64,000 nt of DNA from Clostridium sp. MSJ-8 (GCF_018918325.1 NZ_JAHLQH010000041.1:62001-126000), one strand, 5' to 3'. Counted from the first letter of the stretch, positions 1 to 10,103 are shown. Program-made: numbers and translations. Notes: a model not told the origin generated them from the letters alone.

Positions 1-254
1 TCATAATAATATACTTCTTGCCCATGATAAATCTCAATACCTATATTATAAGGTTTTATTATTTCTCTCAACTTTTCTACCATATCTATAGTTTTACTAT
101 AGGTTGCGAAATTATAGTGTTTATTATAATGAGGAGTTGCTACAATCTTAGTAGTTCCTGATCTATATGCTGTTTTAAGCATACTTTTTGTAATTTCTAT
201 GTCTTTTGAACCATCATCTACATTAGGCAAAATATGCGAATGAATATCTATCAT
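1..254 (-). CDS. CpsB/YwqE-type PHP-domain tyrosine phosphatase, N-terminal part (cut by window edge)
   Basis: Reading the minus strand from an ATG at 254 gives at least 84 codons that run off the left edge. The protein begins MIDIHSHILPNVDDGSKD and later has ATPHYN. The HSHxLPxxDDG start is the metal-binding opening of the CpsB/CapC/YwqE branch of PHP phosphoesterases, manganese-dependent protein-tyrosine phosphatases that dephosphorylate the bacterial tyrosine kinases controlling capsule or exopolysaccharide export. The start lies 7 bases after the prfC stop, with only a weak ribosome site, so co-transcription with prfC is likely. The rest of a surface-polysaccharide locus may lie to the left; this cannot be seen. 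Confidence 0.85.
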   Translation of the reverse strand, partial: MIDIHSHILPNVDDGSKDIEITKSMLKTAYRSGTTKIVATPHYNKHYNFATYSKTIDMVEKLREIIKPYNIGIEIYHGQEVYYY

Positions 255-261
255 AATTCTA

Positions 262-1854
262 TTAGTCTACCTTTCCAACTCCAGATAATACTACACCTGG
301 ATTATGTTCTAGAGCCCAACTTATTCCCCAATCATTTTGGAATATTAATAAATTTCTATCTCTTAAATCTTTTACCTTCTTAGTATCTGATGTAAGGTTT
401 AATGTTTCAGGATCAACATCTTCGCTTTCTATCCATCTAACATATCTATATGGAAGTCTTTCCATCTTTATATCAACACTATATTCATTCTTTAATCTAT
501 ATTCTAGAACTTCAAATTGAAGTACACCCACTACTCCAACTATAATCTCTTCCATACCTATATGAAGTTCTTTAAATACTTGTATTGCTCCCTCTTGAGC
601 TATTTGAGTAATTCCTTTTATAAATTGCTTTCTCTTCATTGTATCTACTGGTCTTACTCTAGAAAAATGCTCTGGTGCAAAGGCTGGTATTCCTTCGAAT
701 TTGAATTTCTTGTTAGGAGAACATAATGTATCTCCTATAGAGAATATACCTGGATCAAATACACCTATTATATCTCCTGCATAAGCCTCTTCAACAATTT
801 CTCTATCCTGAGCCATAAATTGTTGAGGTTGAGCAAGTTTAACTTTCTTGCCTCCTTGCATATGCATAACTTCCATACCTTTTTCAAATTTACCTGAACA
901 TATTCTCATAAATGCAATTCTATCTCTATGTGCCTTGTTCATATTTGCTTGTATCTTAAATACAAATGCTGAAAAATCTTCATCAAACGGATTAATCTCT
1001 CCTATTGATGATTTTCTAGGTAATGGAGCTGTAGTCATTTCTAAGAAATGCTCTAAGAAAGGTTGAACACCAAAGTTAGTTAAAGCTGATCCAAAGAACA
1101 CAGGTGTTAATTCTCCTTTTCTTACTTTTTCTAAATCAAAATCATCTCCAGCAATATCTAATAATTCGATATCTTCCATTAATTTATCATGTAATGCAGA
1201 TCCTAATATATCTCTAAACTTATCATCATCTACATCACCTTCAATAGCATTTACTTCTGTCTGACCATGATCTCCTCCATCAAATGCTATTATTCTCTTA
1301 TTATCTCTTTCATATACACCTTTAAATTCTTTTCCAGAACCTATAGGCCAGTTCATTGGATATGTCTTTATACCTAATTCATTCTCTATATCATCTAATA
1401 ATTTAAAAGGATCTTGTGCTTCTCTATCCATCTTGTTGATAAATGTAAATATAGGAATTTCTCTAAGAGAACATACATGAAATAATTTTCTAGTTTGATC
1501 CTCCACACCTTTAGCTGCATCAACAACCATTACAGCTGAATCTGCTGCCATAAGTGTTCTATAAGTATCTTCAGAGAAATCTTGGTGTCCTGGAGTATCT
1601 AATATATTTATGCAATGATCTGCATAATTAAATTGCATTACTGATGATGTTACAGATATTCCTCTTTGTTTCTCTATTTCCATCCAGTCTGAAACAGCAT
1701 GTTTAGATGCCTTTCTTGCTTTTACTGAACCTGCAAGTCTTATAGCACCTCCATATAATAGGAACTTTTCTGTAAGTGTTGTCTTACCTGCATCGGGGTG
1801 AGAAATTATCGCAAATGTTCTTCTCTTTTTTATTTCATTAATATAATCAGACAA
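262..1854 (-). CDS. prfC: Peptide chain release factor 3 (RF3)
   Basis: A 530-residue translational GTPase. The N-terminus carries the P-loop HPDAGKTTLTE, the switch region RGISVTSSV, DTPGHQDF and the NKMD specificity motif, followed by EF-G-like domains II and III. RF3 recycles RF1/RF2 from the ribosome after termination. The length matches the family. The start is a TTG at 1852-1854 giving MSDYINEIKKRRTFAIISHP, the usual RF3 N-terminus; no ATG lies upstream in frame and no strong Shine-Dalgarno is visible, so translation initiation may be weak. It is followed after 7 bases by the CpsB-like gene and separated by about 240 bases from the aminopeptidase gene upstream. Confidence 0.97.
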   Translation of the reverse strand: MSDYINEIKKRRTFAIISHPDAGKTTLTEKFLLYGGAIRLAGSVKARKASKHAVSDWMEIEKQRGISVTSSVMQFNYADHCINILDTPGHQDFSEDTYRTLMAADSAVMVVDAAKGVEDQTRKLFHVCSLREIPIFTFINKMDREAQDPFKLLDDIENELGIKTYPMNWPIGSGKEFKGVYERDNKRIIAFDGGDHGQTEVNAIEGDVDDDKFRDILGSALHDKLMEDIELLDIAGDDFDLEKVRKGELTPVFFGSALTNFGVQPFLEHFLEMTTAPLPRKSSIGEINPFDEDFSAFVFKIQANMNKAHRDRIAFMRICSGKFEKGMEVMHMQGGKKVKLAQPQQFMAQDREIVEEAYAGDIIGVFDPGIFSIGDTLCSPNKKFKFEGIPAFAPEHFSRVRPVDTMKRKQFIKGITQIAQEGAIQVFKELHIGMEEIIVGVVGVLQFEVLEYRLKNEYSVDIKMERLPYRYVRWIESEDVDPETLNLTSDTKKVKDLRDRNLLIFQNDWGISWALEHNPGVVLSGVGKVD

Positions 1855-2067
1855 GTGTTTTTCGTTATCAAGAAAATCAATAAAAATAACTAATTATCTT
1901 TATTATGTTACTATTTTCTGATAACTCTCTCCTTTCTTATTTATTATATCTTACGTTGTAACATATACGTTTTTATTATTTTCTGTAATAAATCTATCTA
2001 AGGTTTACAAACCTCATAATTACTTTCATTTGAATAAAAATCCTTATAAATTATATCATACAAATAA

Positions 2068-2096
2068 TATAATAACTATCCTTAATAGTTATTATA
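2068..2096 (-). terminator. Perfect 12-bp inverted repeat at the apeB stop codon
   Basis: TATAATAACTAT (2068-2079) pairs perfectly with ATAGTTATTATA (2085-2096) around a 5-base loop. It overlaps the stop codon of the aminopeptidase gene. The arm is AT-only apart from one G-C pair and the following U-tract is broken, so terminator function is only plausible. Confidence 0.4.
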
Positions 2097-3393
2097 ATTC
2101 ATAAAACTTGGTAAAAGCAGTTATTGTATAATAATTATCTATTGTAGTAGCCAGTTCTCTCACTGAATGCATTGCAACTAACGGTGCTCCCATATCTATA
2201 ACTGGAATAGCTAATTCAGCTGCCATCATAGGTCCTATTGTTGTTCCTCCCCTTAAATCTGATCTATTTACAAAAACTTGATATGGTACCTTTGCTTCTT
2301 TACATACCGACTTAAATATTGCAGAAGAATAGCCATCTGAAGAATAACTTCCAGAAGCCGCAAGCTTAAGAACTGGTCCTTTAGTTAAAATTGGTCTATT
2401 AGTAGGATCATGTTTTTCACCAGAATTAGGATGAACTGCATGTGCCAAATCTGCTGATATCATAATAGAATTTGCTAATATATTATAAAATTGTTCTGTA
2501 TTCTTGCCTAATGCTATAGCTATTCTCTCTAGTATAGTTTTTATAAATGACGATCTTGCTCCTTGCATAGTAAGACTTCCTATCTCCTCATTATCTATTG
2601 CAATAAGGACTTTTGTCGTAGCATCATTATTGCTATCTTCTAATGCCTTCAAGCCATCAAATACCATCCATAAATCATCTAATCTTCCTGCAGATATAAA
2701 ATTATCATTAGGACCCATAAGTCTTCCTTTATCATACTCATATAAAAATAAATCAAAATCTAATATATCCTCTACATTTATATCTGCATCTTCTGCAATA
2801 AGTTTTAATAAATAATTATCTTTTTCAAGTGTATCGTTAATAATATCCACTAATGGCAATGTATCCTTTTGTTTATTTATAGCATAACCTTCATTAACAT
2901 TTCTATTCATATGAATAGCCAAATTAGGTATTATTACTAAAGGTTTATTTATATCAATTAATTTTGATTGGGGTCTAAGAGGAGAATTTCCCTTAAGCAC
3001 AACTCTTCCAGCTATAGCTAATGGTCTATCAAACCATGTATTTAATATTGGGCCTCCATATACCTCTGTATTAAGCTTAAGATAACTACCTTCAGATATC
3101 ATTTCTGAATTAGGTTTTATCTTAAATGTTGGTGAATCTGTATGAGCTCCAATTATTCTGAAACCTGAATCAGTAATTTCTTGAGTTCCTATTTTAAATG
3201 CAATTATTGCTGAATCGTTTTTCTTAACATAATATTTGCCTCTAGCTTCTATCTTCCATTCTTGATTTTCATATAATCTTTTATATCCTAATTTATCTAA
3301 TCGTAATGAGATATTCTCTGTAGCTTGATATGCTGTTGGACTTTGATTTATAAAACTTATTAACTCTTGAGCTAATTCTAATTCTCTATTCAT
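2092..3393 (-). CDS. apeB: M18 family aminopeptidase
   Basis: A 433-residue M18 (aspartyl-aminopeptidase-like) metallopeptidase. Visible zinc-centre signatures are GAHTDSP near residue 81, the DNEEIGS segment near residue 255, and SADLAHAVHPN, all typical of M18 enzymes, which form dodecameric cytosolic peptidases removing N-terminal residues. A strong ribosome site (GAGGAGG) sits 10 bases before the ATG at 3393 and lies in the last bases of the helD gene, whose stop is only 4 bases upstream; the two are probably one transcript. A role in general peptide turnover is inferred from the family. Confidence 0.93.
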   Translation of the reverse strand: MNRELELAQELISFINQSPTAYQATENISLRLDKLGYKRLYENQEWKIEARGKYYVKKNDSAIIAFKIGTQEITDSGFRIIGAHTDSPTFKIKPNSEMISEGSYLKLNTEVYGGPILNTWFDRPLAIAGRVVLKGNSPLRPQSKLIDINKPLVIIPNLAIHMNRNVNEGYAINKQKDTLPLVDIINDTLEKDNYLLKLIAEDADINVEDILDFDLFLYEYDKGRLMGPNDNFISAGRLDDLWMVFDGLKALEDSNNDATTKVLIAIDNEEIGSLTMQGARSSFIKTILERIAIALGKNTEQFYNILANSIMISADLAHAVHPNSGEKHDPTNRPILTKGPVLKLAASGSYSSDGYSSAIFKSVCKEAKVPYQVFVNRSDLRGGTTIGPMMAAELAIPVIDMGAPLVAMHSVRELATTIDNYYTITAFTKFYEL

Positions 3394-3397
3394 AATT

Positions 3398-5497
3398 TTA
3401 ATTCCTCCTCTTTACAACTGATAATCTATGAAGTGCTCTTGTGCACATTATATATTTTACTAGGTCTGAAGTTTTTTCATTATCATCTAGAATAATTACT
3501 CCATCAAATTCTAAACCTTTTGCATAATATGCTGGAATAAGTACATTTCCACCCTTATAAATCATATCGTCATTATCAAATGAAACAATTTTAACTCTTT
3601 CTTTTAATAATGTAGATATACTCTGCATATTATCTTTATTATCTATAATAACAGCTATACTCTCTAATCCATCCTCTTCATAATCCTCTATAAGAGATAT
3701 TATAGTTTCAATCATATCTTCATCATTATTAACATCTTCTACAAGCACTTTCTCGCCATTTCTTACTAACGGAACTATAGTTTCTTCCTTTAAGAACTTA
3801 CTTGCATATTCCATAATCTGCTGAGTTGATCTATAACTCTTATTTAGCTTATAATTCATTACCTTATCACCAAAGACTTCCTCAAGTGTTAATATTGCTG
3901 GCTTTTCATCTGTTGTAATAAGTCTTTGATTGCTATCTCCAACTATTGTAAAACTTGTGCATCCTGTTAATTCTCTTAACACTAAGAATTGCAACTTAGA
4001 ATAATCTTGAGCTTCATCTATAACTACATGCTTTATTTTATTTTTTACCTTCTTACCATCTAACATTATCATTAAATATAATATTCCTGATAAATCCATA
4101 TAATTAAGCATATTTACTTTAAAAAGCCTCTTGTATAATTCTACAATGTCTTCATGTTTAAGCCAACTATCCAATACCTCTCTAGCATTCATTACTTCTC
4201 TGACAACTTCTCTTATCTTCAACCTTCTTCTAAACTCTAAATTAACTCTGTCAATTTCTAGCTGTTCTTCACTTAAACTTTTTACCTGTTCTCTAAATTC
4301 ATTATTTATATTTCTTACACATTCATCTCTTTTATCTTTTATCTTAGATGTAAGTATTCTTCTTATCTTTTCACTTCTTCTAAACAATGGCATATATCCA
4401 TAATATTTTGTGAATAATTCCTTTATTTCCTCTAGCGAAACAATCTCTTCTCCAAAGAACTCTACATTTCTTATCTTAAAATAACTATTATTTAATTCCT
4501 TTACTATATCATTTAAATCACTTAAATATTTATCACTAGACTTATATCTATAGTCTTCTATGAAATCCTCATCTCCTTGCATAGCTTTCTCCATATATTC
4601 AGAGAAAGTGATAAACTCTTCATTTAAGTTAATTTCTCTATAAGCGAAATTCTCAAAAGTAGATTCACTTACTCCAGATTCACCAAGAGTAGGTAATACC
4701 TCTGATATATAATCCATAAATATATTATTAGGCCCTAATATTAAAACTTTATCTCCAAATTCTTTTCTATAGTTATATAGAAGATATGACACCCTATGAA
4801 GAGCTATAGTAGTTTTTCCTGAACCTGCAACTCCATTTACAACAACAACTTTATTTCGAGGTGCTCTTATTATCTCATCCTGTTCTGATTGTATTGTCAT
4901 AACTATATCTTTTAATGTACTAGATGAATTAGCAGTTAAAACCATCTGTAATATCTCATCTTTTACATCTATTGCCGAATCAAATATTCCCTTTAAGTCG
5001 CCTTTCTTTACTATTATTTGTCTTCTTCCTAATATATTAGCTTCTATAGGTCCTTCAGGAGAAATATATTCTGATTTTCCCAAGACACCTTTATAAAACA
5101 AACCTGCTATAGGCGCTCTCCAATCAATTACTATTGGTTCATATGTTTCCTCTAAGGTAACTCCAAATCTTCCTATATATATATCTTCTACTCCTTCTTC
5201 TTCTTCACTAAATGTAATCTTACCAAAGTAAGGAGATTCCTTTAATATTGAATATTCCTTTAGCTTTTTATCTATAGTCTTATATGCCTCTTCTTTAACA
5301 TAAGTTTCATGATCAAAATAATCTATTATTTTATCTTCATCATCTTTATATTCCTCTACATATTTTTTTCTAGCATCTAAAATATATTCTGTAATATATT
5401 TTCGCTTTGTTATGTAATTAAGTATTTCTTTATCTAATATATTTAATGTTTCTTGAAGCTTACCTTGTTCCATTAAAAATTCCAAATTATTATCCAA
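3398..5497 (-). CDS. helD: HelD-type RNA polymerase recycling ATPase (UvrD-like)
   Basis: A superfamily 1 helicase-like protein of 699 residues. It has Walker A GVAGSGKT, a Walker B/motif II VVIDEAQDYSKLQF, a YRSTQQI motif and a C-terminal motif VI region near CTRALHRL. The first 100 residues are charged and helical, as in the arm that HelD inserts into RNA polymerase. HelD frees stalled or post-termination RNA polymerase from DNA using ATP. The open frame extends upstream, but an AGGAG site at about 5504-5508 is followed after 7 bases by TTG at 5495-5497, giving LDNNLEFLMEQGKLQ; I take this as the start rather than the earlier one at 5563, which has no ribosome site. Confidence 0.92.
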   Translation of the reverse strand: MDNNLEFLMEQGKLQETLNILDKEILNYITKRKYITEYILDARKKYVEEYKDDEDKIIDYFDHETYVKEEAYKTIDKKLKEYSILKESPYFGKITFSEEEEGVEDIYIGRFGVTLEETYEPIVIDWRAPIAGLFYKGVLGKSEYISPEGPIEANILGRRQIIVKKGDLKGIFDSAIDVKDEILQMVLTANSSSTLKDIVMTIQSEQDEIIRAPRNKVVVVNGVAGSGKTTIALHRVSYLLYNYRKEFGDKVLILGPNNIFMDYISEVLPTLGESGVSESTFENFAYREINLNEEFITFSEYMEKAMQGDEDFIEDYRYKSSDKYLSDLNDIVKELNNSYFKIRNVEFFGEEIVSLEEIKELFTKYYGYMPLFRRSEKIRRILTSKIKDKRDECVRNINNEFREQVKSLSEEQLEIDRVNLEFRRRLKIREVVREVMNAREVLDSWLKHEDIVELYKRLFKVNMLNYMDLSGILYLMIMLDGKKVKNKIKHVVIDEAQDYSKLQFLVLRELTGCTSFTIVGDSNQRLITTDEKPAILTLEEVFGDKVMNYKLNKSYRSTQQIMEYASKFLKEETIVPLVRNGEKVLVEDVNNDEDMIETIISLIEDYEEDGLESIAVIIDNKDNMQSISTLLKERVKIVSFDNDDMIYKGGNVLIPAYYAKGLEFDGVIILDDNEKTSDLVKYIMCTRALHRLSVVKRRN

Positions 5498-5525
5498 AAA
5501 ATCACTCCTGACAATTAAATAACTA

Positions 5526-5553
5526 ATGCAGGATAATATAATATACCCTGCAT
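5526..5553 (-). terminator. Hairpin between ftsH and helD
   Basis: ATGCAGG (5526-5532) and CCTGCAT (5547-5553) flank an AT-only self-complementary centre. It lies between the ftsH stop and the helD ribosome site. There is no clean U-tract, so it may act as a partial attenuator or mRNA-stability hairpin instead of a full terminator. Confidence 0.35.
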
Positions 5554-5579
5554 CAATCCTCAATAATTTATTATTATTC

Positions 5580-7505
5580 TTATTCTAAAGCCTCTGATTC
5601 ATCTATCTCTTTCTTATCTACCTTAGGCTTTTTAAGTTCTGGATACTTTTCACATACCATTTCCATAAATTCATCACCAAATAAAGTTTCTTTTTCTAAT
5701 AGCACTCTAGCTATCTTATCTAATAAATCTCTATTTTCATTCAAGATACTTCTTGCTTTTTTATGTGCTTCACGAACTATCTTAACTATTTCTTCATCAA
5801 TCTTTGTAGAAGTTTCTTCACTACAATTTCTAACAGCTCTTCCATCTAAATACCTATTCTGTATTGATTCTAATGCTACCATATCAAATTCATCTGTCAT
5901 ACCATATATAGTTACTATACTTCTTGCTATACTTGTTGCTCTCTCTATATCGTTTGAAGCACCTGTAGATATTCTATTAAATACCTCTTCTTCTGCAGAT
6001 CTTCCACCTAACAGAACTGTTATTTGATTAATTAATTCTTCTTTAGATTGTAGATACTTATCTTCCTCTGGCAATTGCATTGTATATCCTAGTGCTCCCA
6101 TTGTTCTAGGAACTATAGTTATCTTGTGAACAGGATCGCTGCCTTTTAGTAATGCTGCAACAAGTGCATGCCCAACTTCATGAAAAGCTACTGTTTCTTT
6201 TTCTTGTTTTGATAGTATTCTATCTTTCTTTTCTTTACCTGCAATTACAACCTCTACAGCATCTCTCAAATCTTCTTGAAGTACTGCATTTCTACCATGT
6301 TTAACAGCTCTTAATGCTGCTTCATTAATTATATTAGCAAGATCAGCACCTACTGCACCAGGAGTACCTCTTGCTATTTCAACCAAATCAACATCTGCAT
6401 CTAAACATACATCTTTTGCATGTACTTTTAGTATAGCTTCTCTACCCTTAAGATCTGGTCTATCAACTATTACTCTTCTATCAAATCTACCAGGTCTTAG
6501 TAAAGCCTTATCTAATACTTCTGGTCTATTAGTCGCAGCTAGTATTACTATTCCTTTATTGGAATCAAAACCATCCATCTCTGATAATAATTGATTTAAA
6601 GTCTGCTCTCTTTCATCATTGCTCTGCATCTGATTATCTCTGCTCTTACCTATAGCATCAATCTCATCTATAAATATTATACAAGGTGCTTTTTCTTCTG
6701 CTTCCTTAAATAATTCTCTTACTCTAGATGCACCTACACCAACAAACATTTCAACGAAACTAGATCCTGCTAATGAGAAAAATGGTACTTTTGCTTCTCC
6801 TGCAACAGCTTTAGCTATAAGAGTTTTACCGGTTCCTGGAGGTCCAACTAATAGTGCTCCTTTTGGTAACTTTGCACCTATCTCTGTATACTTAGACGGA
6901 TTATTAAGATATCCTATAACCTCTTCTAATGATTCCTTAGCTTCTTCTTGTCCTGCAACATCCTTAAATGTAACACCTATTTCATTTTCGCAGTAGACTT
7001 TAGCCTTATTTTTAGATATTGAACCAATACCTCCACCCATTTTGCCAACAGCTTTAGATAGTACAAACTTCCAGAAGAAAAATAATATAGCTATTGGAAT
7101 AATCCAACTACCTAATATATTCATCATAAGAGATGTTCTCTCATCCTTACCGCTAAATTCTATATTCTTCTTCTCTAATTCTGGAACTAACTCATCATCT
7201 GAAACTCTTATAGTATATAAAACATCACCCTTATATTCACTATTCTTCTTAGAATATATCTCTATTGTGTCACTAGATATCTCTACCTTCTGTACTGCAT
7301 CATCTTCTATCATTTGTTTAAATTCACTATATGAAATCTTCTCAGTATAATATGTATCTCTAAGTACATTAAACGTCATAACCAAACAGAAAATCAAAGT
7401 AAAATATAAAAATATTTGTGATTTGCCTTTATTGTTATTATTATTATTGTTCATATTATTAGGTTTCTTATCATTTATGTTATTATTCTTCTTCTCTTCA
7501 TTCAT
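5580..7505 (-). CDS. ftsH: ATP-dependent membrane zinc protease FtsH
   Basis: A 641-residue membrane AAA+ protease. After an Asn/Lys-rich start (a run of seven Asn near residue 19) there is a transmembrane helix (about 31-50), a periplasmic-type domain, a second helix (about 130-150), then Walker A GPPGTGKT, Walker [12 protein letters not shown], the SRH region RPGRFDRR and the zinc motif HEVGHAL with a downstream Asp/Glu ligand region. FtsH degrades misfolded membrane and short-lived regulatory proteins. A ribosome site AGAGGTGG precedes the ATG. lepB lies 47 bases upstream in the same direction. The poly-Asn stretch is encoded by an AAT/AAC run and is probably length-variable. Confidence 0.97.
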   Translation of the reverse strand: MNEEKKNNNINDKKPNNMNNNNNNNKGKSQIFLYFTLIFCLVMTFNVLRDTYYTEKISYSEFKQMIEDDAVQKVEISSDTIEIYSKKNSEYKGDVLYTIRVSDDELVPELEKKNIEFSGKDERTSLMMNILGSWIIPIAILFFFWKFVLSKAVGKMGGGIGSISKNKAKVYCENEIGVTFKDVAGQEEAKESLEEVIGYLNNPSKYTEIGAKLPKGALLVGPPGTGKTLIAKAVAGEAKVPFFSLAGSSFVEMFVGVGASRVRELFKEAEEKAPCIIFIDEIDAIGKSRDNQMQSNDEREQTLNQLLSEMDGFDSNKGIVILAATNRPEVLDKALLRPGRFDRRVIVDRPDLKGREAILKVHAKDVCLDADVDLVEIARGTPGAVGADLANIINEAALRAVKHGRNAVLQEDLRDAVEVVIAGKEKKDRILSKQEKETVAFHEVGHALVAALLKGSDPVHKITIVPRTMGALGYTMQLPEEDKYLQSKEELINQITVLLGGRSAEEEVFNRISTGASNDIERATSIARSIVTIYGMTDEFDMVALESIQNRYLDGRAVRNCSEETSTKIDEEIVKIVREAHKKARSILNENRDLLDKIARVLLEKETLFGDEFMEMVCEKYPELKKPKVDKKEIDESEALE

Positions 7506-7552
7506 TAATATACCACCTCTTTTTCATCTTATAATCTTTAACTTTCTATGCT

Positions 7553-8101
7553 TTACTTAAGAAGTCCAAAATCTTTAAAAGGATATACCCTAAGCACTGC
7601 TTTTGCTTCAATATCATCCTCATCTACATATGGAGTCTTAACCCACTTTCTACTATCATTAGATACAGGTCTATTATCTCCTAAGAAAAAGTATTTACCT
7701 TTTGGGACATCATATTCGCCTGAAAATGTATCATTATAAACAACATAATCTTGGTTTATCTTTTCACCATTAACATATACAACGCCTTTTTCTATCTTAA
7801 CATTGTCACCAGGACATCCTATAAGTCTCTTTATATATGTGTCTTTATTTTCTCGAGAATAAAACACCACTATATCACCTGTTTTAAGTTTCTCTGGGTT
7901 ATATACTCTTGTTACAAATAATTGATCTCCTTTATTAATGGTAGGTACCATTGATGTTGATGGAATATATACCTTGTATATCAAAAATTTATTTATAAGA
8001 ACAGTTGCTATAACTGCTATAATTATACATATAGCCCATTCCTTTATTCCATTAAATATTTTTTTCTTTTTATCTTGTTTTGTATTTTCCATAATCTCCA
8101 T
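7553..8101 (-). CDS. lepB: Signal peptidase I
   Basis: A 182-residue type I (SipS-like) signal peptidase: one N-terminal transmembrane helix (about residues 18-40), the catalytic Ser motif PSTSMVPT, the Lys motif DTYIKRLIG with VPKGKYFFLGDNRPVSNDSR (the GDNR-SxDSR box). It cleaves Sec/Tat signal peptides on the outer membrane face. A start four codons earlier at 8113 is possible in frame, but there the GGAGG would lie inside the coding sequence; GGAGG followed by 5 bases and ATG at 8101 fits better. It is upstream of ftsH with a 47-base gap. Confidence 0.95.
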   Translation of the reverse strand: MEIMENTKQDKKKKIFNGIKEWAICIIIAVIATVLINKFLIYKVYIPSTSMVPTINKGDQLFVTRVYNPEKLKTGDIVVFYSRENKDTYIKRLIGCPGDNVKIEKGVVYVNGEKINQDYVVYNDTFSGEYDVPKGKYFFLGDNRPVSNDSRKWVKTPYVDEDDIEAKAVLRVYPFKDFGLLK

Positions 8102-8268
8102 ATATACCTCCATATTTTAATGCCTTTAATTTATATAATTTTCTACAGAGTAAACAATTATTTTATAACAAATTATCATATAATATCTTATAATTAATAG
8201 GTTTAATTAAGTATATCACACTTAAGTTGTGAATAAAAATTAATATTTATTACAAATTAATAATATTT

Positions 8269-8946
8269 TTATTGATTTGTTCCTCTATACTTATCCATAA
8301 GCGCCCCCATAACTTCAGCTCCAGATGGTGGTGTATATGTGATTGCATTAGCTCCTGCTTCTATTGTTCTCTGAATGGATTCATCAGTAGGACCACCAGT
8401 TGCCATGATAGGGAATTCTGGATATTTCTCTCTTATCATCTTAACAATTCTAGGAGTATCTCTACCAGCAGAAATATTCAAGATTGTTGCTCCAGATTTT
8501 ATTCTTCCGTCAACATCATCTTCATCTGAAACTATTGTTACTATAACAGGTATATCTATAGTATCATGAATTTTTCTTACTATTCTATTGTCTGTAGGCG
8601 CATTAACAACAACTCCCATAGCACCCTTAAACTCTGCATCAAGAGCAAGGTTAACCACTCTCTTGCCTTGAGTAATTCCACCACCTACTCCACAGAATAT
8701 AGGTACATCTGCAGCCTTAATCAAAGCTTCTGTTATAAGTGGTTGTGGTGTAAAAGGATATACTGCAATAATAGCATCTGCATTTGTATTTCTTATTATT
8801 GCTACATCTGTTGTAAATAATATAGATTTAATTCTCTTTCCAAAAATCTTCATTCCACCACAAGTTCTGATTATTGGTGGAACCTCTATAACATGACTTC
8901 TAAGTACTCCTTTTACTTCAGGAATAAACTTACTCTTCTTCTCCAT
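8269..8946 (-). CDS. TIM-barrel family protein of unknown function
   Basis: A 225-residue soluble protein with alternating strands and helices of a (beta/alpha)8 barrel and two glycine-rich phosphate-type loops late in the chain: CGVGGGITQGKRV near residue 95 and ATGGPTDESIQ followed by GANAITYTPPSG near residue 180. That layout resembles phosphate-binding TIM barrels such as ThiG- or HisA/TrpC-like proteins. Homologues in clostridia tend to carry only a vague hydrolase label; I do not know a demonstrated reaction. A strong ribosome site (GGGGGT) precedes the ATG. It is not tightly linked to lepB or sfsA. Confidence 0.7.
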   Translation of the reverse strand: MEKKSKFIPEVKGVLRSHVIEVPPIIRTCGGMKIFGKRIKSILFTTDVAIIRNTNADAIIAVYPFTPQPLITEALIKAADVPIFCGVGGGITQGKRVVNLALDAEFKGAMGVVVNAPTDNRIVRKIHDTIDIPVIVTIVSDEDDVDGRIKSGATILNISAGRDTPRIVKMIREKYPEFPIMATGGPTDESIQRTIEAGANAITYTPPSGAEVMGALMDKYRGTNQ

Positions 8947-9008
8947 ATAGGTACCCCCTTTAATTTCACATTTCTAACTATTTTATTATACTCCTATTTT
9001 AGTAGTAA

Positions 9009-9701
9009 CTAAAGCACTACCTCCACACTTTTATATAATTCTATTCCTTCTCTAGTAACTTTACAGGAGTATGCCATAATATCCACCTTCTCCTTGTAAG
9101 CAAGTTTAAGTGCTTCAGAAAACTTAGGATCTGTTTCACTATTAGGTGAGAAACTTTTTACATCTTCCATTTGAATTAAAAATAAAATCCCTGCACCCTT
9201 ACCTGATTTCTTTGCTTCTATTAATTCCATTATATGTTTAGTACCTCTTTCTGTAGGTGCATCTGGGAATTTAGTGTGTCCTTCCATTTCTAACGTAACG
9301 CCTTTTACCTCCAAATAATACTCTCTAGCATCATCATCTATTAATTTGAAGTCAAATCTGCTATTTCCATAAGTCTTTTCTGTTAAAACTTGTGAGTAAC
9401 CTTTCAAGTTATCCACAGCTTTATTAAGCAATGCTTCTTTAACTACCTTATTAGGAATTTGTGAATCTATAGAGATTAACTTTTCTTTTTTATACACTGC
9501 AACTAAATCATATTTTGTCTTACGTGTTGGATTTAATTCTTCTCTAAGTAATACTGTAACTCCAGGTATCAACAGTTCTCTGCACCTTCCTGTATTAGGA
9601 ACATGAACTATTATATTATTATTATCCATATCTACTTCTGCATTAAACCTGTTAGGTCTATTTATAAATTTAGCTTCAAAAATATTTTTATTATATAACA
9701 T
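9009..9701 (-). CDS. sfsA: SfsA family DNA/RNA nuclease-like protein
   Basis: A 230-residue SfsA-family protein with the N-terminal FINRPNRFNAEV, VPNTGRC, then SRFDF and YLEVKGVTL motifs of the PD-(D/E)XK-like core. It was first named as a sugar fermentation stimulator; newer annotation treats the family as nucleases. The open frame could begin at 9755, but an AGAGG site six bases before the ATG at 9701 and the usual SfsA N-terminus support the shorter protein. The shorter start also leaves the DnaA boxes at 9724-9767 wholly outside the gene. No obvious partner gene. Confidence 0.9.
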   Translation of the reverse strand: MLYNKNIFEAKFINRPNRFNAEVDMDNNNIIVHVPNTGRCRELLIPGVTVLLREELNPTRKTKYDLVAVYKKEKLISIDSQIPNKVVKEALLNKAVDNLKGYSQVLTEKTYGNSRFDFKLIDDDAREYYLEVKGVTLEMEGHTKFPDAPTERGTKHIMELIEAKKSGKGAGILFLIQMEDVKSFSPNSETDPKFSEALKLAYKEKVDIMAYSCKVTREGIELYKSVEVVL

Positions 9702-9723
9702 ACTTATCCTCTCACAAACATAC

Positions 9724-9942
9724 TTATCCACATTATTCACATAACTTTTCCACATACATGTGAATAATTTATGTCGTATTTTTTCTTTTTCTTATCTTTG
9801 TCGAATAAGATTTTATCTTATTAATTTACATTTTGCAACTTACTGTATATTGTTGTCAATATTTAAAGTTATGCTTATATATTGTGTCAATACCTTTTTT
9901 ATAAAAAAGTACTTATCCACAGAGTTATCCACTTTATCCACA
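9724..9942. promoter_or_regulatory. Cluster of DnaA boxes between sfsA and a padR-like gene
   Basis: Five perfect TTATNCACA boxes: plus strand 9724-9732, 9733-9741, 9913-9921, 9934-9942, and minus strand 9759-9767. Near matches (one mismatch) are at 9746-9754 and 9925-9933. They form two groups separated by about 145 bases of extremely AT-rich DNA. This is the only notable content of the 400-base gap 9702-10103 besides the padR promoter region. Outside oriC, such clusters are known in Bacillus as DnaA-controlled promoters or titration sites. Confidence 0.8.
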
Positions 9943-10103
9943 TATTCCACAACTTATAAACCTTATACAAAGATATATTTAAAGCACCTATCCAAAAATC
10001 TTATTTGAACATAGATAAGACTAAAATATTATTTACTACCTTGCATTATTTAATACCGAATAATATAATAGAGTTAAGAAAATAATCAAGGAGCGAATGT
10101 AGA

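Noticed and set aside
9702-10103. DnaA-box cluster as the chromosomal origin
   Set aside because: No dnaA, dnaN, rpmH or gyr genes beside it, and gene polarity does not switch as at a clostridial oriC. Kept as a secondary DnaA cluster instead.
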